A stretch of DNA of 64,000 nucleotides from Bemisia tabaci (GCF_918797505.1 NC_092799.1:24924382-24988381), one strand, 5' to 3'. Counted from the first letter of the stretch, positions 52,801 to 64,000 are shown. Notes: generated by a model not told the origin, from the sequence alone. Made by a program: numbers and translations.

Positions 52801-55800
52801 ATGAGTGTCCTGATTACCTAAAAATATTCGAGCACCTGTCATGACATAATTAGCATCGTTGTTCGTCACTTCCACATTGAATCCTGCAAGTTTAGACGAA
52901 ACAACATACATACCTGTTGTGTTAAGTCTGTGTTTGATTTGATTGGGGCTGTAAACTTGAAGCAGGTCATTGCCACCAAATTCTACATCATTCATCACAG
53001 AACTGTGCTCAAAGAAATCAACCGGGAATGTGATGGCACCACTAGATGGTTTGCCTGGTTTTGGCGCCTTTTTCTTTCTTGAGTGTTTGACAGACACGGA
53101 TGGATTAGATGCAAGAATATTTGGAGAAAGCCAGAATCCAGTTTGTTCCATTGAGGCCATATAAATACGAAGACTGCCATCTTCACAGAGCAAAATTAAA
53201 GTTGTTTTATGGTCCGAGTTCGATGATGAGTGCCTGATGGCTACAACATCCATGATTTTTGCTTTGGCCGGAACCACTTTGATTTCTTGAATGAGAATTG
53301 AGTTGGGTTTGATCATCATTACGACAGGATTGTTGCTTATCTGCATCACACTGCAAACTAAGCCCGGATGATTCGGTACTTCCATCCACTGACATAGCGG
53401 CTGAGGGGATGCATTCGCATTGCTTGACTTATTAGAGGAATTAGACGATTTAGAGGATGGAGCCATGTTTATCAGGAAAACAGGTGACAGGCCGTTGTCT
53501 AAATTTAGGACAGGAGCAATAAAACTTTTGCCTTGAGTGTAACTAAAGAACAACAGTTTGAGCGAGTGGGAGTAGTACACTGAGACTCCTCCACCGCAAA
53601 CTTGACCATTAACATCTTTGATATCAGGGTGATAGATTTCTAACGTGTTGGTAACATAGAATGGGCCATGTTTAGCTGAACTCTCTTCATTCATATCTTG
53701 TGTATAGATATAACCAGCAGAAGACATTAAAAGCATCACAGATTTTTGCTCTTCAGAGCAATAAAACGTGACGTCTCGAATTTTACCCATTGGTACAAGG
53801 AAGTTGTACTGTGGACTAAAAACATCTTTTCCGAGATCATAAATTTTGACAAAATCAGCTGTTACAAGGGCTAAATTTGTCTGTGAGCCAGGGAGCCAGA
53901 TGGCACGGATGATGAAATTGCCAGTCTCAAGTTGAGGATGCAAAACTATGTGGGAGCCAACGGAGCCACTTGGATTAAAAGTCAATACATGACAGTCTTT
54001 TAGACCACAGACAGCAAGGAAGTCTTCGTTCCACTGATTACCAGTTACGGACAAAATTGTGAAAGGTATTGGAGCTGAGGCAAGGCGAGTAAGAGTCAGT
54101 TTGCGTTTTGAGGAATCTGCTTGCTTCAAGAGCGCATTCAGTTGAAGAACAGTGATCTTCCCTTTTTCATGTGAAACAGCAACTAGATGCTGTCTCTTGC
54201 CATGTGGTGATGACAGACAACACATAGCTACACGGCGTATCATATGAGCAGTGATCAGTTGTCGAATGATTTGACCTTGTTCTCCAGCATAATTCATCCT
54301 GACATTTTCAAACGCTCCCTCTTGAGAGCCTAAAGTTGGGACCATTAGCTGATCAGTGTACTCAAACTTCTTATCAGCAGAATGTAATTCTTTGAGGGCA
54401 TTTTGAGCTCTGCGGTGACAACCTACGGGAGAATGGCGCTCGCAAGCTGCTTCAACAATTGGAATCAAATTCTTTATCAGCTCTAAAAGTGGCGTTACTA
54501 TTACTGGTTGAGCCCACATCATTGATACAAGCTGTTCTTTAAAGTTTTCCAACTGTTTGGCCAAATTACTCCTTTGGGTTTTGTCTTGCGGCAAACTTCG
54601 ATGTTCATTGAATTTCTCAAGGTTGGATGGTGAAGAAGGACGTCTCCTTAAAGAGCTTGTCAACATCTGCTCAGTGCCGTAGTTGGCAGAACTGCTGGCA
54701 GCAGCATTGCTAGCAGTTGGCTGTCCTGAAGTTTCAGCACTAACTGCTGGATGACGTTTGACAAGCGCCTGGCAGTTCTCCACGCCTCTCGCACCGCAGT
54801 CACAAAAGAAGTTCCCATACTTGGCGTAAGTCACATCGTGACCTCTGTGGCATACTCTGGCACACACAGTGCAAACACCGACACCTTCAACCATTTTACA
54901 AGTATGACAGTGATACCAGTGTTGATTCATGAAGTCTTTTTGCGTTATGGTAAAAGTGCAAAGCTTGTTGCAAAGGCTGTCTTCATCTGATTCATCGCCT
55001 TCACTTTCATCGTCTTCTTCATTGTTTGCAAAATCATCGATCCAGTCCTGGTCATGGTCTAATTGCAGGGGCAGGGGGTCACCATCCCAAGGTGGTGATG
55101 TTGCTCTTCCTGCTGATTGTGATCCGCACAAGGCTTGAATGATATCACTAGCATAATTCAAAATGTAACAGAGTGATTCCAACACACTCCCACAGGAGAA
55201 ACTTTCCGACAACTTGTTTAGATTTTCACTTTGGCATAGCAGTTCTTTGCATTGTTCTAACCAACCTGTTGCAGCAGTGAAAAGTTTGACATGCCCACGG
55301 CCTGATCCAGCATCTGCTAAAGTTGCCATCACCGTCATTAGAGCAGGGAATCCATTATCATTAGGTATCAGTCGGGACCCCATGGGTATGAGGGCTTCGA
55401 GCAATGTTAAGGCAACTTCTTCTTTGAAATTAGGATCAGTGTTTCCACCACCTTTCACTATGTAGGCTGTGATGTACTGTAAAATTTGTTGATTTTCTTG
55501 AATCAACACTTTCCGTTGAGAGGCAAGTTTTTCTTCCTCATTTGCTGACTCAATTGGAGTTTTTGAGCTAGAAGCAGCTTGTCCTGACTCAGATGAAGCC
55601 GATGCAATAACTGGCATAGGGATAGGGTCTGGCACAGGGGTTGTCACGGGGCCCGAGGCAGGCTTTTCTTTTATATTACCAACAATTACATGACGCAGCC
55701 AGTTTTCTAGGGTGTCTGGAGTGATTGAAGCAAGCCGTAGGACGGAGGAACATAATTTCTCTAGAACAGGTTCATTTGGCTGCTTTTCAGCGGTAGAGAA

Positions 55801-58800
55801 CAATCGATTAAAAATTTGGAGCACTCGGACACAATACATCATAGATTCCTGTGCTTTAGGGGTGGCTACACTCAACAATAATGTGAGGAGATCTCTTTCA
55901 GGAGAGCCATCAAAGAATTTATCAAGGGCTGCACGACCAGTTGGTTTTTCAATTAGAGATTCAATCCACTGAAGAGAATACGAGACAACCTTTTCATGAA
56001 TCATGCCAGAGCATGGTGCTGTAGTGTTAGTGTAGCAGGTTGCTAACGTGTAAATGTGCTCGAGTGCTTTGTAGTTGGTTTCAAACTCGATTTCTGCTTC
56101 CGTTGAGATTTTTTCCAAGGGACGAGTAACTTTGTCGAACAAATATTCGGTGCAAGCATCAAGCGTAAGAGGAGTCAAAACTCGTCTAGCCTCCCGTTTC
56201 AGCTCTCCATCTTCAAGTTCTGTGATATGTGTTGAGATAAAAGAGACAAGAGAAAACAGGAGGTGTCGGAACGATGGCAGCAAAGTTAGACCCTGTGACC
56301 GAGACAAGTTTGAAACATTGAAGTTTGTCACAGCCAAAACATAACTTTCAGCTGGTATGATGTCTGACACAAAGTAATTCCACCACACCTCGAAGCAATT
56401 CACCGCGTTCCATTTGTCCAACACAGTGCGGACTGACAGGGGTAAGAGCGGAGTCAAAGCACCGGCAAAAGTTGATATCTTTGCATTGCGAGACGAGCCA
56501 ATGGCTAGAGCATGTCGAATGGCAATCTTGTCACTTTGAGAGAAAGTAGAGCCACCCTCGCTATTTTCTTGCATTTCTACCATTTCATACAAAAGACTTG
56601 AGTGGCAACATGCTACGATCACTTCAAGTAGTCTCAAGACATAAGGCATCAGCTCTGTTGCAGCTTCTGTGACTTGAGACCCGGACACTTCAACGATTTG
56701 CATCGGTTTATTCACATCAATATTTTCGCTACTGGAAGATTTTAGAGAGTTTTCATCCATTAATACTATCAAACGACTAATGACAGCTTCAAACAAATAA
56801 ATTTCAGACAACTTTGGTAAGTTTTGCCTCGGGACAATCCACTTGTTAGTCTCAATTTGTGGCATTAGAGAAGATATGCATGCCTTCGCGAGTTTAACAT
56901 CATGCTTTAGGTTGTCAACTTTCTCTGCAACTGTCTTCAGAACATTTTCTGCGTAAGCAGTGTACATGCCCTGTTTGACCAGGGAGTCTTTCATCCATCC
57001 AATGAAAGTTTTATGTGCTGCACGTGGGCCCCAGACAAGTGCATGAAGCAGTTTAAGCGAGGCTTCGGGCGCATCATCTTGGCTTAATTTCTCTAGATAA
57101 GGTGTTGAAGGTGGTAAATGTAATAGCAAGCGCCAGCAAATTGAGAAACAATACTGAATTGCACAAAGTGACATGAAGCTCATTTTTTCATTCAGTCTAA
57201 TACATGGGGTGCACTGGTCCAGTACACCTAGAATTTCAATAAGCGCATCGATCAGCAATGGGTACTTGACCTTATCAGCAGAGCCTAGAATGAAGTTGCA
57301 AGCCAACCCATCAAGTTTTGGTTGCTCCTGATTACTGATTTCAATGCTCGTCAAACTATAAAAGCGCGGTTTCATTGAAAATTCACTCGGCGAACCGTAC
57401 TTGCGATAGTTCTCTTCGATTTTGGCCCACGGTCCACAAATATTGCTTGTCGCCGATTGGGATGAGTCGCTGGTTGCATTTTCAGCACCAGTGGTGGCAG
57501 TGCTCAGCAGGTGTTGCTGCACTTGCTCTAAAAGTGATGCTGGTGCATCGTAGAGGTGCTTGACTAGATAATCCAAAAAGAGAAGGAGACGAGATAAATG
57601 TAAAAGCTGACTTTCTTTCATCGGACTGCGAATGCTACTGTCTGCGACCTTGATTATTCCGCTGGCCGTTACAAGTAGGAGCGATTTTTTTTGCATTAGA
57701 TTCAACGAGTGAAACAGGAATAGGAGTAGCTGGGCATGCTCAATGTTGATGTCTTCATTTTCTGAATCAATTACTTGTGGGGGATTACAAATGTTGTCCA
57801 CCAAAGTGTTGATGAGGCGATGCCAGATATTTATGTATGCAGCTTCTTTCTCTGCTTGGGGTTTTAGAAGGAGGACTTGAGCAAGAACAGCTAAGGTTCG
57901 AGGATAAACTTGAAGAGGCCAGGCAGTATTGTCAGGTGGGACTGGAACAGGACTTACACCCAAGTGGTGCAATAGCGTTCCTTGAAGTGATTCATTTAAA
58001 ATGTTCCTTGCAAGCAGATTGTGCGTATAGTACGTTAGGGCACAGGAGAAATCATTGTAAAGTGATCCGAGGGTGGCACCAAAATAGACAGAAATGGTTC
58101 CTATTTAAAAAAAAAAAAATTACACAATTGTAAAATAAATTGAAGTTCAAAGTTTTAAAGTACAACTGCAGGATATTCAGATGAAGTTGAGGAGAGGGCC
58201 TAGTCATCAACTTCAAAGACATCACATTTTGTACTCTTCAACATAAATATTCATTCTGCATGCCACTAGGGCAGTACTGCAAATTTCTACTGGTAACCTC
58301 ATACAGAGCAAAAAACTAAAAATTCACTTTTTGACCTCAAACTTCTTGAAATTGGTATGCGGAGAGTTTCCAGTTTATCATGCATGCGGGATGTTACATA
58401 GAGTAATAACTAAAAAAATAACTTGCAATTCTACCGAAAACACATCCTTCCTCTGCTGAAATATATGGTCAGCTTTAATATGTTTCTTTTTTTTTAAAAT
58501 AAGCTGAATAGAGGGTTGAATATGGGGAAAACTTGTAATCAGTCTGCGATTAAATAGTGCGTGAGTAAAATTTTAGAATTAGAATTCCTTAAAATAGATA
58601 CAAACTTATTAATAAACTTCAGAAGACAGCCACTTATGATACTGCAGTATTGTTCTTAGACCTTTCAGGAGAAACTTGCTCAAATATGGGTGTTTTAAAA
58701 TAGTTTGCAGTATCAAAGGTTGAAAGGTACTTAAGACTTTTCTATGAATTCAGCAATGGAAGGTAAAACTGTAAATTCAGATTTCAGAAAAATCAGTTGT

Positions 58801-61800
58801 GACGACCGATGACTCTTTTGAGATCAAGGAAAAGAAGAAAGATATAAATTTAAAAAATTTAGGAGAAACGGATGGAACTTTAGTTTCCTGACCATTCCTT
58901 CCTCATCTTTACAAAACATTTCCTGTTGCTATGAAATTTAGCTATAAAAGCAATTGAACTTTCTGAAATTTTTCATCGCATTGACAATTTCATCATCAGT
59001 TTTGTAAGTAAAAATGCAGAGATGGAAAAATTTTGACTTACCAGTCTCTGTTCTGGCAGTCTCGCGGTCTAAATCACGAATGATGGCAGCAAGTATCAGC
59101 ATTTGTTGTTCATTTAACCCTGCTTGGATATATCGTACTACATAAGGACACTCACTGCTGATGAAAATCCTATTTAATAGTTGAAACACTTGAGCAGCTA
59201 AAACTATGTACTGAAAGCAGTAAAATAGAAAAAAATTAGGATACTCCTTCTGGTGCAAACCTACAAATTACTTTGAGCATCAGTTGAGCTATGAATCGTG
59301 GATGGTAAAAGTCTACAGAGAATGAGTGCTAAGTTTTTGCGGTTTTCAGAAATTTTAAGTTGCAAGTATGAGGCATATTTATTACATCCTGAAAGTAATT
59401 GGAAGTATGATATTAACGGAGAAACTGCAAAAATGCATATCTCGGTTGCAGTGTTTCGAAATTTCTGTCCCTACTTTATATTTTAAAAGAAAAAGAAACC
59501 AAAGTCATAGCTCGAAATTTTAACAGAATATTCTTCACACGAAGAAGAAAAAACACCAAAATTTTCAAGAGGATTTCATTAGTTTTCAAAATAGAAAATA
59601 AAAAGTGACAGGTAGTTTGCAATGCTGAAAACCCAGATATGCGTTTCTGCAAAAAAAATCAGTCATTTTTATTGATTCACCTTGATTTATTAATCAATAT
59701 TTGAGTTATCTCATTTACTCATGTGCCCCATTAACATAAAAGCAGCAAACAACACTACCGTGCTAAGTAAGAACACCGTATATCCATCAAGATTTTTCTT
59801 CGTTTTATGGAACTTAACATTTTATAAAATTAAAACTGTTTTACCCATGCACCTCAAATTTTCAGGTTAAGTTCTTGATAGTATTTGCAAAAGAATTTGG
59901 TGAAAAGATTGTCTCAAGGTGCACAAGTTTTTCTGCTATGATACATTGTTTCCAAGAAATGTAAAATGGCGTTTACAGCGTTTTTGCGTTGCATGGCAGA
60001 ACAACTCTCAGCAATTCTGCAGATGTAATCATGTTCCTCATCCAAGTCAATTTCCGAAAACTTCGCAACTCGCGCTTTCATGATTTTTCCCTTGTTCCTT
60101 GTGAGAGGAAGTTTTGTCTTCTCCTAGTGTACTTTGACATATTTAAAGTGCAAAGAAATTAAAGGTCAACATCGTGATGGGACAAAAGAATTAGAAAACA
60201 ACAATAATCTTACTCCATTGGGTTCTCCTTTCTCGGGTACAATGGAGCTGGAGGCTTGATCAGAATTTTGATTCGTTTTACCGCTCGAGTCCTGCATATT
60301 GTTAGAGGCTTCTGCACTGCTACTAGGCGAGGTTCCTCCATCAGGAACTGAAATAGTTTTTTCAAACCAAAGGCCTAGGATTGGTTCACTATCATCATCT
60401 GTAAAAAACCAAGAGATTGATTAAATCACTGTTAAAACGGCTGTAATCTGGCAATTTTGATTTTGAAAAGCATTAAAACTTGTACAGGGTATCCCAGACC
60501 ACCAATATCAAGCTTTGTACTCTGTTATTTTAAGTGGGTTACAAAGTTGAAGACCACAAGGGTCAACAGGGTATTGACCTCCGGTAATTTGAATTTCATA
60601 ATCCCATGCTTGATTTTTAACCCTGTCTAATAACCAAATAAACACTATTTGGACTACATTTTGCAATTAGGAACTACAAATTATAGCTCATCCATAAAAA
60701 CACTTATGTGCGTAGGGAAACTAATGGTACATACGTTGTTTCAAAACTCAGCTAGAAAATGTAGTTCCTCACTGCAAAATTGAGTTTATATTTGTAATGC
60801 AATTTAAGAAGTAGTTAATTCCGTTACGCTACTAGAAAAGACAAATTTTCTAGTAGCATAAAAAAATTTAGAGGATGATGACATAGAAATTTAAAGGCTG
60901 AATTACTCACCTTCAGGAGAACTTTCATCTGAGCAGCTCATAATGTCATCCTCATAATATGTGGTCGACTCAGAGGTGCTGAAAGTGTCACCTGCTGGGG
61001 CATGTTTTTGTATGCGTTTTAAAGTGCATGCCTGTTAAACAAAAAATTTCAAAGTCACAAGTAAGAAGTAAATAATTGAGGGATAACACTACCAAGGTTT
61101 GTTACCGAGGAGTTTTAAGGCACAAGTTATGTATGCACGATGCTGAAGGTACTGGCAATATGCAGTTTCAGCATGAGATGTCCCATGGCAAATTTTATCT
61201 GAATGCAGGGAAAAAAAATTGATGACCCACTTGCTGTCAGTCCATTTCTTCTCAAAGGGTTGGCGCACAAGGCTTTTTAATTAAGTAATTTTTCCTTATT
61301 TTGCTTTCATTTTATTTTATTGATAATTTATATTTTTAATGCTCCGTTTTTCATAAAAAAAAGTGGAGAAATTTAAATCTCTATGTTTTGGACGTGGGGT
61401 CTTTTATAAACTTTTTCAGGTTTTCTCTGACTATTCGAAGACTTGTCACCCAGCCAAACAGCTGTGAAAAGAAAAAGCGCTATAAGAACATTTAAACGTC
61501 ACCAGATGTCATCATCTGATAAAAGATTTATTTTTAACAAATATGAGTATTTTTCCTTGAAATTTTCGAGTAATATAGATTGAATTGCAGATAAAATTCT
61601 AAGCAAAATTGGAAGCAAACTATTCACAAGTTTCCCAGAAAATTTGTGATGTATCAAGGAAAGTTTGGCAGTGTCTAAAGGCTCATGAAGTGTTTTTCCT
61701 CAGCATGGTGGCAATCCTCATCCTTTGATAGACAAAAAAGCTCTTACCTTTCTGTAAGACACAGTTGCGAGGTAGTACAGAAATTCATTGAGAGGGACAG

Positions 61801-61970
61801 CAGACATGAGCCGTGCTGCTCGCTGCAATGCTGTGCATTGTGCAGTGATGCTGAGTTCTGCTGGAACAACTTCGAAGTCTGTTTCACATCGGGCGTCATG
61901 CAGTAGATTGCCTATCAGATGTAAAGCACGAGTTGCGAGGGCAACTGACAAAACACCGAAACCTTGTTGA
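34870..61970 (-). CDS. UBR4: UBR4 (fly poe/pushover), giant N-degron E3 ubiquitin ligase; 5' end outside window
   Basis: UBR4 is a roughly 570 kDa cytoplasmic E3 ligase that recognises N-degrons and orphan proteins and builds ubiquitin chains, working with KCMF1 and calmodulin in animals. Coding exons: 61748-61970, 60911-61031, 60214-60398, 59042-59210, 46368-58100, 44597-44805, 43503-43772, 42767-43015, 41809-42045, 41148-41386, 39513-39674, 38498-38656, 36909-37230, 35973-36129 and 34870-34931. Every junction keeps phase, giving 4,831 residues to the stop (human full length about 5,180). Landmarks: [16 protein letters not shown] in the first visible exon; the UBR box; a beta-propeller-like region ([13 protein letters not shown] to [11 protein letters not shown], about 54.2-53.15 kb); a Cys-rich zinc region near 48.8 kb; the hemi-RING; the C-terminal [13 protein letters not shown]. 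Introns hold several mobile elements. Missing: roughly the first 400 residues, expected beyond 64 kb. Confidence 0.97.
35288..35835. mobile_element. Inverted-repeat element in the last UBR4 intron
   Basis: The left arm GAGAATGTGTGCCCTG (about 35313) is mirrored near 35795-35811, with similarity extending over 130 bp or more on each side (GATTTCCAATTTTT, GGATCAGAAGTCAT and their inverted partners). About 550 bp, no coding frame. Target duplication not defined. Confidence 0.7.
36367..36543 (-). other. Exon-like open segment inside UBR4 intron
   Basis: Between UBR4 exons 36909-37230 and 35973-36129 there is a minus-strand open segment (containing [17 protein letters not shown]) ending at a fair donor (AAAG then GTGGGA). 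The neighbouring exons already join in phase 0 without it, and splicing it from the AG before about 36543 in phase 0 meets a stop, so it is not part of the main UBR4 reading. I do not recognise the protein. Confidence 0.2.
38192..38452. mobile_element. MITE family B, copy in UBR4 intron
   Basis: A 261 bp element with terminal inverted repeats ATATCAACGGTGTAGGTCGG (left) and the complement of ATATCAATGGTGTAAGTCCG (right), opposite in orientation to the 20147-20406 copy. It ends only about 45 bp from UBR4 exon 38498-38656, so it lies just downstream of that exon's donor. Confidence 0.8.
39213..39474. repeat. Diverged family B-related repeat
   Basis: Interior landmarks match family B in the minus orientation (TTTATTTTATCTTTGAAAAACTA, GAATATTCTGTATAAATTTC, AGAGAATAAAATAGTAGCGG with ACACGGCAATTCGTG at the end). 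It lies just downstream of UBR4 exon 39513-39674. Confidence 0.45.
39840..40009. repeat. Partial family B-related repeat
   Basis: The right end, read on the minus strand, is GGAACTGCAAAATTGCTTAT then CTCGG, resembling the terminal repeat of 59421-59650. No left terminal repeat was found, so it is probably truncated. It lies in a UBR4 intron. Confidence 0.4.
40010..41147. other. UBR4 intron sequence
   Basis: Nothing recognised apart from a 100-codon plus-strand frame at 40254-40556 with no family similarity that I know. Confidence 0.4.
41148..41386 (-). other. UBR4 hemi-RING catalytic zinc module (exon)
   Basis: This exon carries the cysteine cluster [20 protein letters not shown] and the later [14 protein letters not shown], the Cys/His pattern of the hemi-RING that recruits the E2 in UBR4. 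The pattern is intact, so the ligase is expected to be active. Confidence 0.85.
43965..44310. repeat. Dispersed repeat family C, copy 2
   Basis: The partner of 9924-10280, same orientation, with the shared CAATTTGATTCA / GTAGACTCTG block at about 44191-44216. It is located in the UBR4 intron between exons 44597-44805 and 43503-43772. Confidence 0.6.
45037..45385 (-). mobile_element. 5'-truncated non-LTR retrotransposon, reverse transcriptase C-terminal fragment
   Basis: The minus strand reads about 110 residues typical of the end of a LINE endonuclease/reverse transcriptase protein: [20 protein letters not shown], then a [14 protein letters not shown] segment, then a short tail and stop. The 3' end of the element carries a CATA-type short repeat (TGTATGTATGTA on plus at about 45041), as in RTE-like elements. 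The truncated 5' side abuts foldback family A at 45386. GC content is well above the flanking intron. Confidence 0.85.
45386..46004. mobile_element. Foldback element family A, copy 2 (UBR4 intron)
   Basis: 619 bp, AATGGGCCTGTTGC at the left and its complement at the right, with arms of over 200 bp containing GATGAGCGCATCGGCAAAG and its inverse near 45919. Closely similar to 30912-31549 throughout both arms. It lies between UBR4 exons 46368-58100 and 44597-44805. Confidence 0.88.
48719..48914 (-). other. UBR4 cysteine-rich zinc-ribbon region
   Basis: Paired Cys motifs CPRC, CNNC, CHKC, CHAC and CKYAKFDY in a row within the giant exon, strongly conserved in UBR4 orthologues as I recall them. 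It follows a beta-sandwich-like stretch ([20 protein letters not shown]). Structural zinc binding is inferred from the spacing. Confidence 0.8.
51325..51430 (-). repeat. Leu-Gln-Gly repeat in UBR4 linker
   Basis: The giant exon codes for a repetitive linker ([19 protein letters not shown]) between the acidic [14 protein letters not shown] motif and the Ser/Thr-rich [19 protein letters not shown] block. Both flanks are conserved; the repeat looks like a lineage-specific expansion. Confidence 0.75.
54753..54982 (-). other. UBR4 UBR box (N-degron binding zinc domain)
   Basis: Within the giant exon, about 70 residues hold the UBR-box Cys/His ligands: [44 protein letters not shown] and FFCDCGA. 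All expected zinc ligands appear present. The box is preceded by an acidic run ([15 protein letters not shown]). Confidence 0.95.
59421..59650. mobile_element. MITE, family B-related, in UBR4 intron
   Basis: 230 bp with imperfect terminal inverted repeats: left GAAACTGCAAAAATGCATAT, right the complement of GCAGAAACGCATATCTGGGT. It has the family-like interior (GAATATTCTTCACACGAAGA). Confidence 0.6.
60657..60782. mobile_element. Small MITE (about 126 bp) in UBR4 intron
   Basis: Terminal inverted repeats of about 24 bp: TTTTGCAATTAGGAACTACA on the left, the complement of TTTTGCAGTGAGGAACTACA on the right. Just beyond it a separate perfect 12 bp stem (GCTACTAGAAAA) forms a hairpin at 60828-60857. 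Confidence 0.6.
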
Positions 61971-61989
61971 CTGTTGACAGAAAAAGGTT

Positions 61990-62234
61990 ATTCATGAGAA
62001 AAACTGTGAGTAGAAATTGCTTTGAAAAAGCTCCAAGTTTCAGAACTGCGATGTGCTTTCAAGTAATCCAGCAGATCAGTTGTTGAGACATTATTTTCAT
62101 CTGTCAGACCAGATAGGACTCGAATGGAACAGATGTAATATTTTTTAGTTGTATTCATCCATTCCATTTTAATGCCTCTATTAGACTGAATAATCAACAC
62201 CCTAAAGGGACTCTCCCTCAATGACTGACTACTA
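61990..62234 (-). other. Open segment upstream of the first visible UBR4 exon
   Basis: A minus-strand frame (with NNVSTTDLLDYLKAHR) runs up to a TAA about 20 bp before the acceptor of UBR4 exon 61748-61970, by chance in the same frame. I see no donor that would join it to UBR4 in phase and do not recognise it. Probably intron sequence. Confidence 0.2.
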
Positions 62235-63197
62235 CAGTGAAACCTCGCTAAGTCGGTTTTCATCGGGACCGAGGAAATTTACCGAGTTAAGCGGGTTACC
62301 GACTTACGCGGACTGCCACTTTTCCTGCCGCGCTTTTTCAAATTTCGCGCCCTAAATTGGACAAACGCAAACGTGCGTGTAGAGTGACTTGTAGGAGTGT
62401 TTAGGAGAGCCATTTGATCGAAGAAAATGGTACTAAAGAGTAAAATTTCATGAGATGCACTTGAAATTGCGTGTTGTAAGTGTCAGGGCATCATGAAGTC
62501 ATCGGGTTAATCGTATGTTGGGGTGCCGCGGCACCCCATTTCATATCACCCCCCGCGCACCCCACGCGGCATGCCGCGCGGTGATGCACCGCGGCCACCC
62601 GCTATGGCGGGTCGTTGAACTGAAAATGCAACGTATCAATACTCGCTAAAATCCCCGAAAAACTCTGCGGAAGATTCCTGGGGGGAGCGGGGAAGGGCAA
62701 TGCAAGATGGTAGGGGGAGAGGGGCCGGTGCCGACTGGACCTGTCAACTCATCGATGCGTGAAATTGCTTAATTATGCATGCGTGTTTTCACACGCGCGA
62801 TAAGATAACACGCGGTATCAGATATCCTATTCTCTACTGTTCTCATCTTTCGTGTCGTTATCGAGTGTTTTTGATTCCTTATCTCTCTATTTCCGATGTC
62901 GTTTCTCGCACTGCGCTGCGCTTTCTCGGAGATTCGCTCACCCTTCGTGGCGTAACTTGACCCGACCCGCACCGCGCACGGAAACACTACCTACGCTTGA
63001 TCACGGGTGACGATCGAAGAAAAACAGGTCCAGATGGAAAAATTTCACCGAGTTAAGCGGGTTCAGAATCTGACCAAACCGAGATACCGAGACATATTTA
63101 GCATTGTGTTATATGGGTGATAAACGGGACCGGGCGATTCTACCGACTAAAGCGGGTTACCGGCTTATCCGGAAACCGACTTAGCGAGGTTTCACTG
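62235..63197. mobile_element. Non-autonomous pogo/Tigger-like element (Tc1/mariner superfamily)
   Basis: 963 bp flanked by TA on both sides (62233-62234 and 63198-63199), with terminal inverted repeats starting CAGTGAAACCTCGCTAAGTC. Sub-terminal repeats of the type CCGAGTTAAGCGGGTT recur in both halves. CAGTG ends with TA duplication fit pogo/Tigger elements. The core (about 62515-62620) is very GC-rich and includes the perfect palindrome GGGGTGCCGCGGCACCCC (62520-62537). No transposase frame was seen. It lies in an N-terminal UBR4 intron. Confidence 0.85.
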
Positions 63198-63199
63198 TA

Positions 63200-64000
63200 T
63201 TGAATTATTAAGCCTGATGGCAGGCTAATAGATGCATCAAACCAATCACATAGCAGCTTCGTCTTACTAGCAACCCACAACAAATGTAAAATTTTGATGA
63301 TAGACCCTCAAGCTACATTATTTTTCTGATATGAGTGAGGTGACATCTCCCAAAATCCTGCAAGATTTGTTGGTTGATATTTTCGAAGTTTTGCAATACT
63401 TTTCTTTTCTGAAGAATAACTTTGTTCTTACATCATTGATGTAATTAAATTTCATAGAATCAAAAAGCAAAATAAAGTGATTTTGTTCTTACGTAAAACA
63501 TTATACTTTGCAAAAACTTGAGCAGAAAAATTTCAGTCATTACTTTTTCCAGAAACACACTTTTTCAGAACATTTTACCAAGTATAAATTTCATTTCCTG
63601 AAAGACTCTTCTGTTCTTAATGGATGTCAATGTTCACGTTTTTGATAGTTTTTGAATCTTTCATCTTAGAGTCATTTAATAATTGGTTGGAAGCCTGCAA
63701 CCTGATTCTGGTACTCATTGCAAACAAGGTAGTACTACTGATGGGTCACCAACTCTATCAGGGTCAATAATTCCGAGGTACGCAATTTCACCAGCTACTT
63801 AGGGTGTCATCAAAAAAGATGACAACGCTTTTCTCGATTTTTACTTTCCATGTGATAGAAAAGGACTGCTCTATATGCAATAAATTAGAGAATCAAACTA
63901 CAATTCATTTCTTGCTTTCAGACATGTCTTGAGTATTTTCTGTATTTAACTCTTAATTAGAACTGTCAAGACAAAAATAGACTTTCGTCTAAAAAGGCAA
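63200..64000. other. UBR4 N-terminal intron sequence, no exon recognised
   Basis: I looked for the UBR4 exon preceding GFGVLSV on the minus strand and found none. The sequence is AT-rich and featureless as far as I can see. Confidence 0.5.

Noticed and set aside
60482..60660. Sequence starting TACAGGGTATCCCAGACCACC, resembling ends of some insect transposons
   Set aside because: No matching inverted end or target duplication could be found nearby.
62769..62987. Overlapping open frames on both strands in the pogo-like element
   Set aside because: GC-rich sequence produces open frames by chance; no transposase motif is present and they lie inside the non-autonomous element.

Overview
This is animal nuclear DNA. 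Spliced genes with GT-AG introns, AT-rich non-coding sequence and many small inverted-repeat transposons suggest an arthropod. An insect, perhaps a hemipteran, is my best guess, but the sequence does not settle the species. No RNA gene, CRISPR array or bacterial-type operon was seen.

Layout, left to right. (1) 116-1824, minus: the 5' coding part of a ubiquitin-specific protease whose remaining exons lie beyond the left edge. (2) About 1.8-12.5 kb: gene-poor sequence holding a decayed protein-primed family-B DNA polymerase of Polinton/Maverick type (about 5.1-6.1 kb) and a dispersed repeat. (3) 12.5-27.5 kb, minus: a complete R7-family RGS gene (RGS7-like) in 11 coding exons, with a 5' UTR exon near 28.24 kb. 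Its introns hold a 1.08 kb TTAA-flanked foldback element, a 434 bp palindrome and a 260 bp MITE. (4) 28.7-31.8 kb, plus: SAP18 in four exons, with one apparent GC-AG intron. It is divergent from RGS7 and may share its promoter region. (5) 31.8-34.9 kb: a convergent intergenic space with a 347 bp element that has perfect 40 bp terminal repeats. (6) 34.87-61.97 kb, minus: UBR4 (fly poe/pushover), 15 coding exons in the window, including one of 11.7 kb. The model is frame-consistent over 4,831 residues to the stop; the first few hundred residues lie beyond the right edge. (7) 62.2-63.2 kb: a 963 bp pogo/Tigger-like non-autonomous element with a GC-rich core.

Two of the four genes are ubiquitin enzymes (a deubiquitinase and the N-degron E3 ligase UBR4). 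The others act in G-protein signalling (RGS7) and chromatin/splicing (SAP18). I see no sign that they work as one system; their adjacency is probably ordinary animal gene order. The most unusual content is the set of foldback elements, several inside introns of transcribed genes, and the decayed viral-type polymerase.

Exon boundaries were set by hand from reading frame, splice signals and recalled family sequence. No database search was run.
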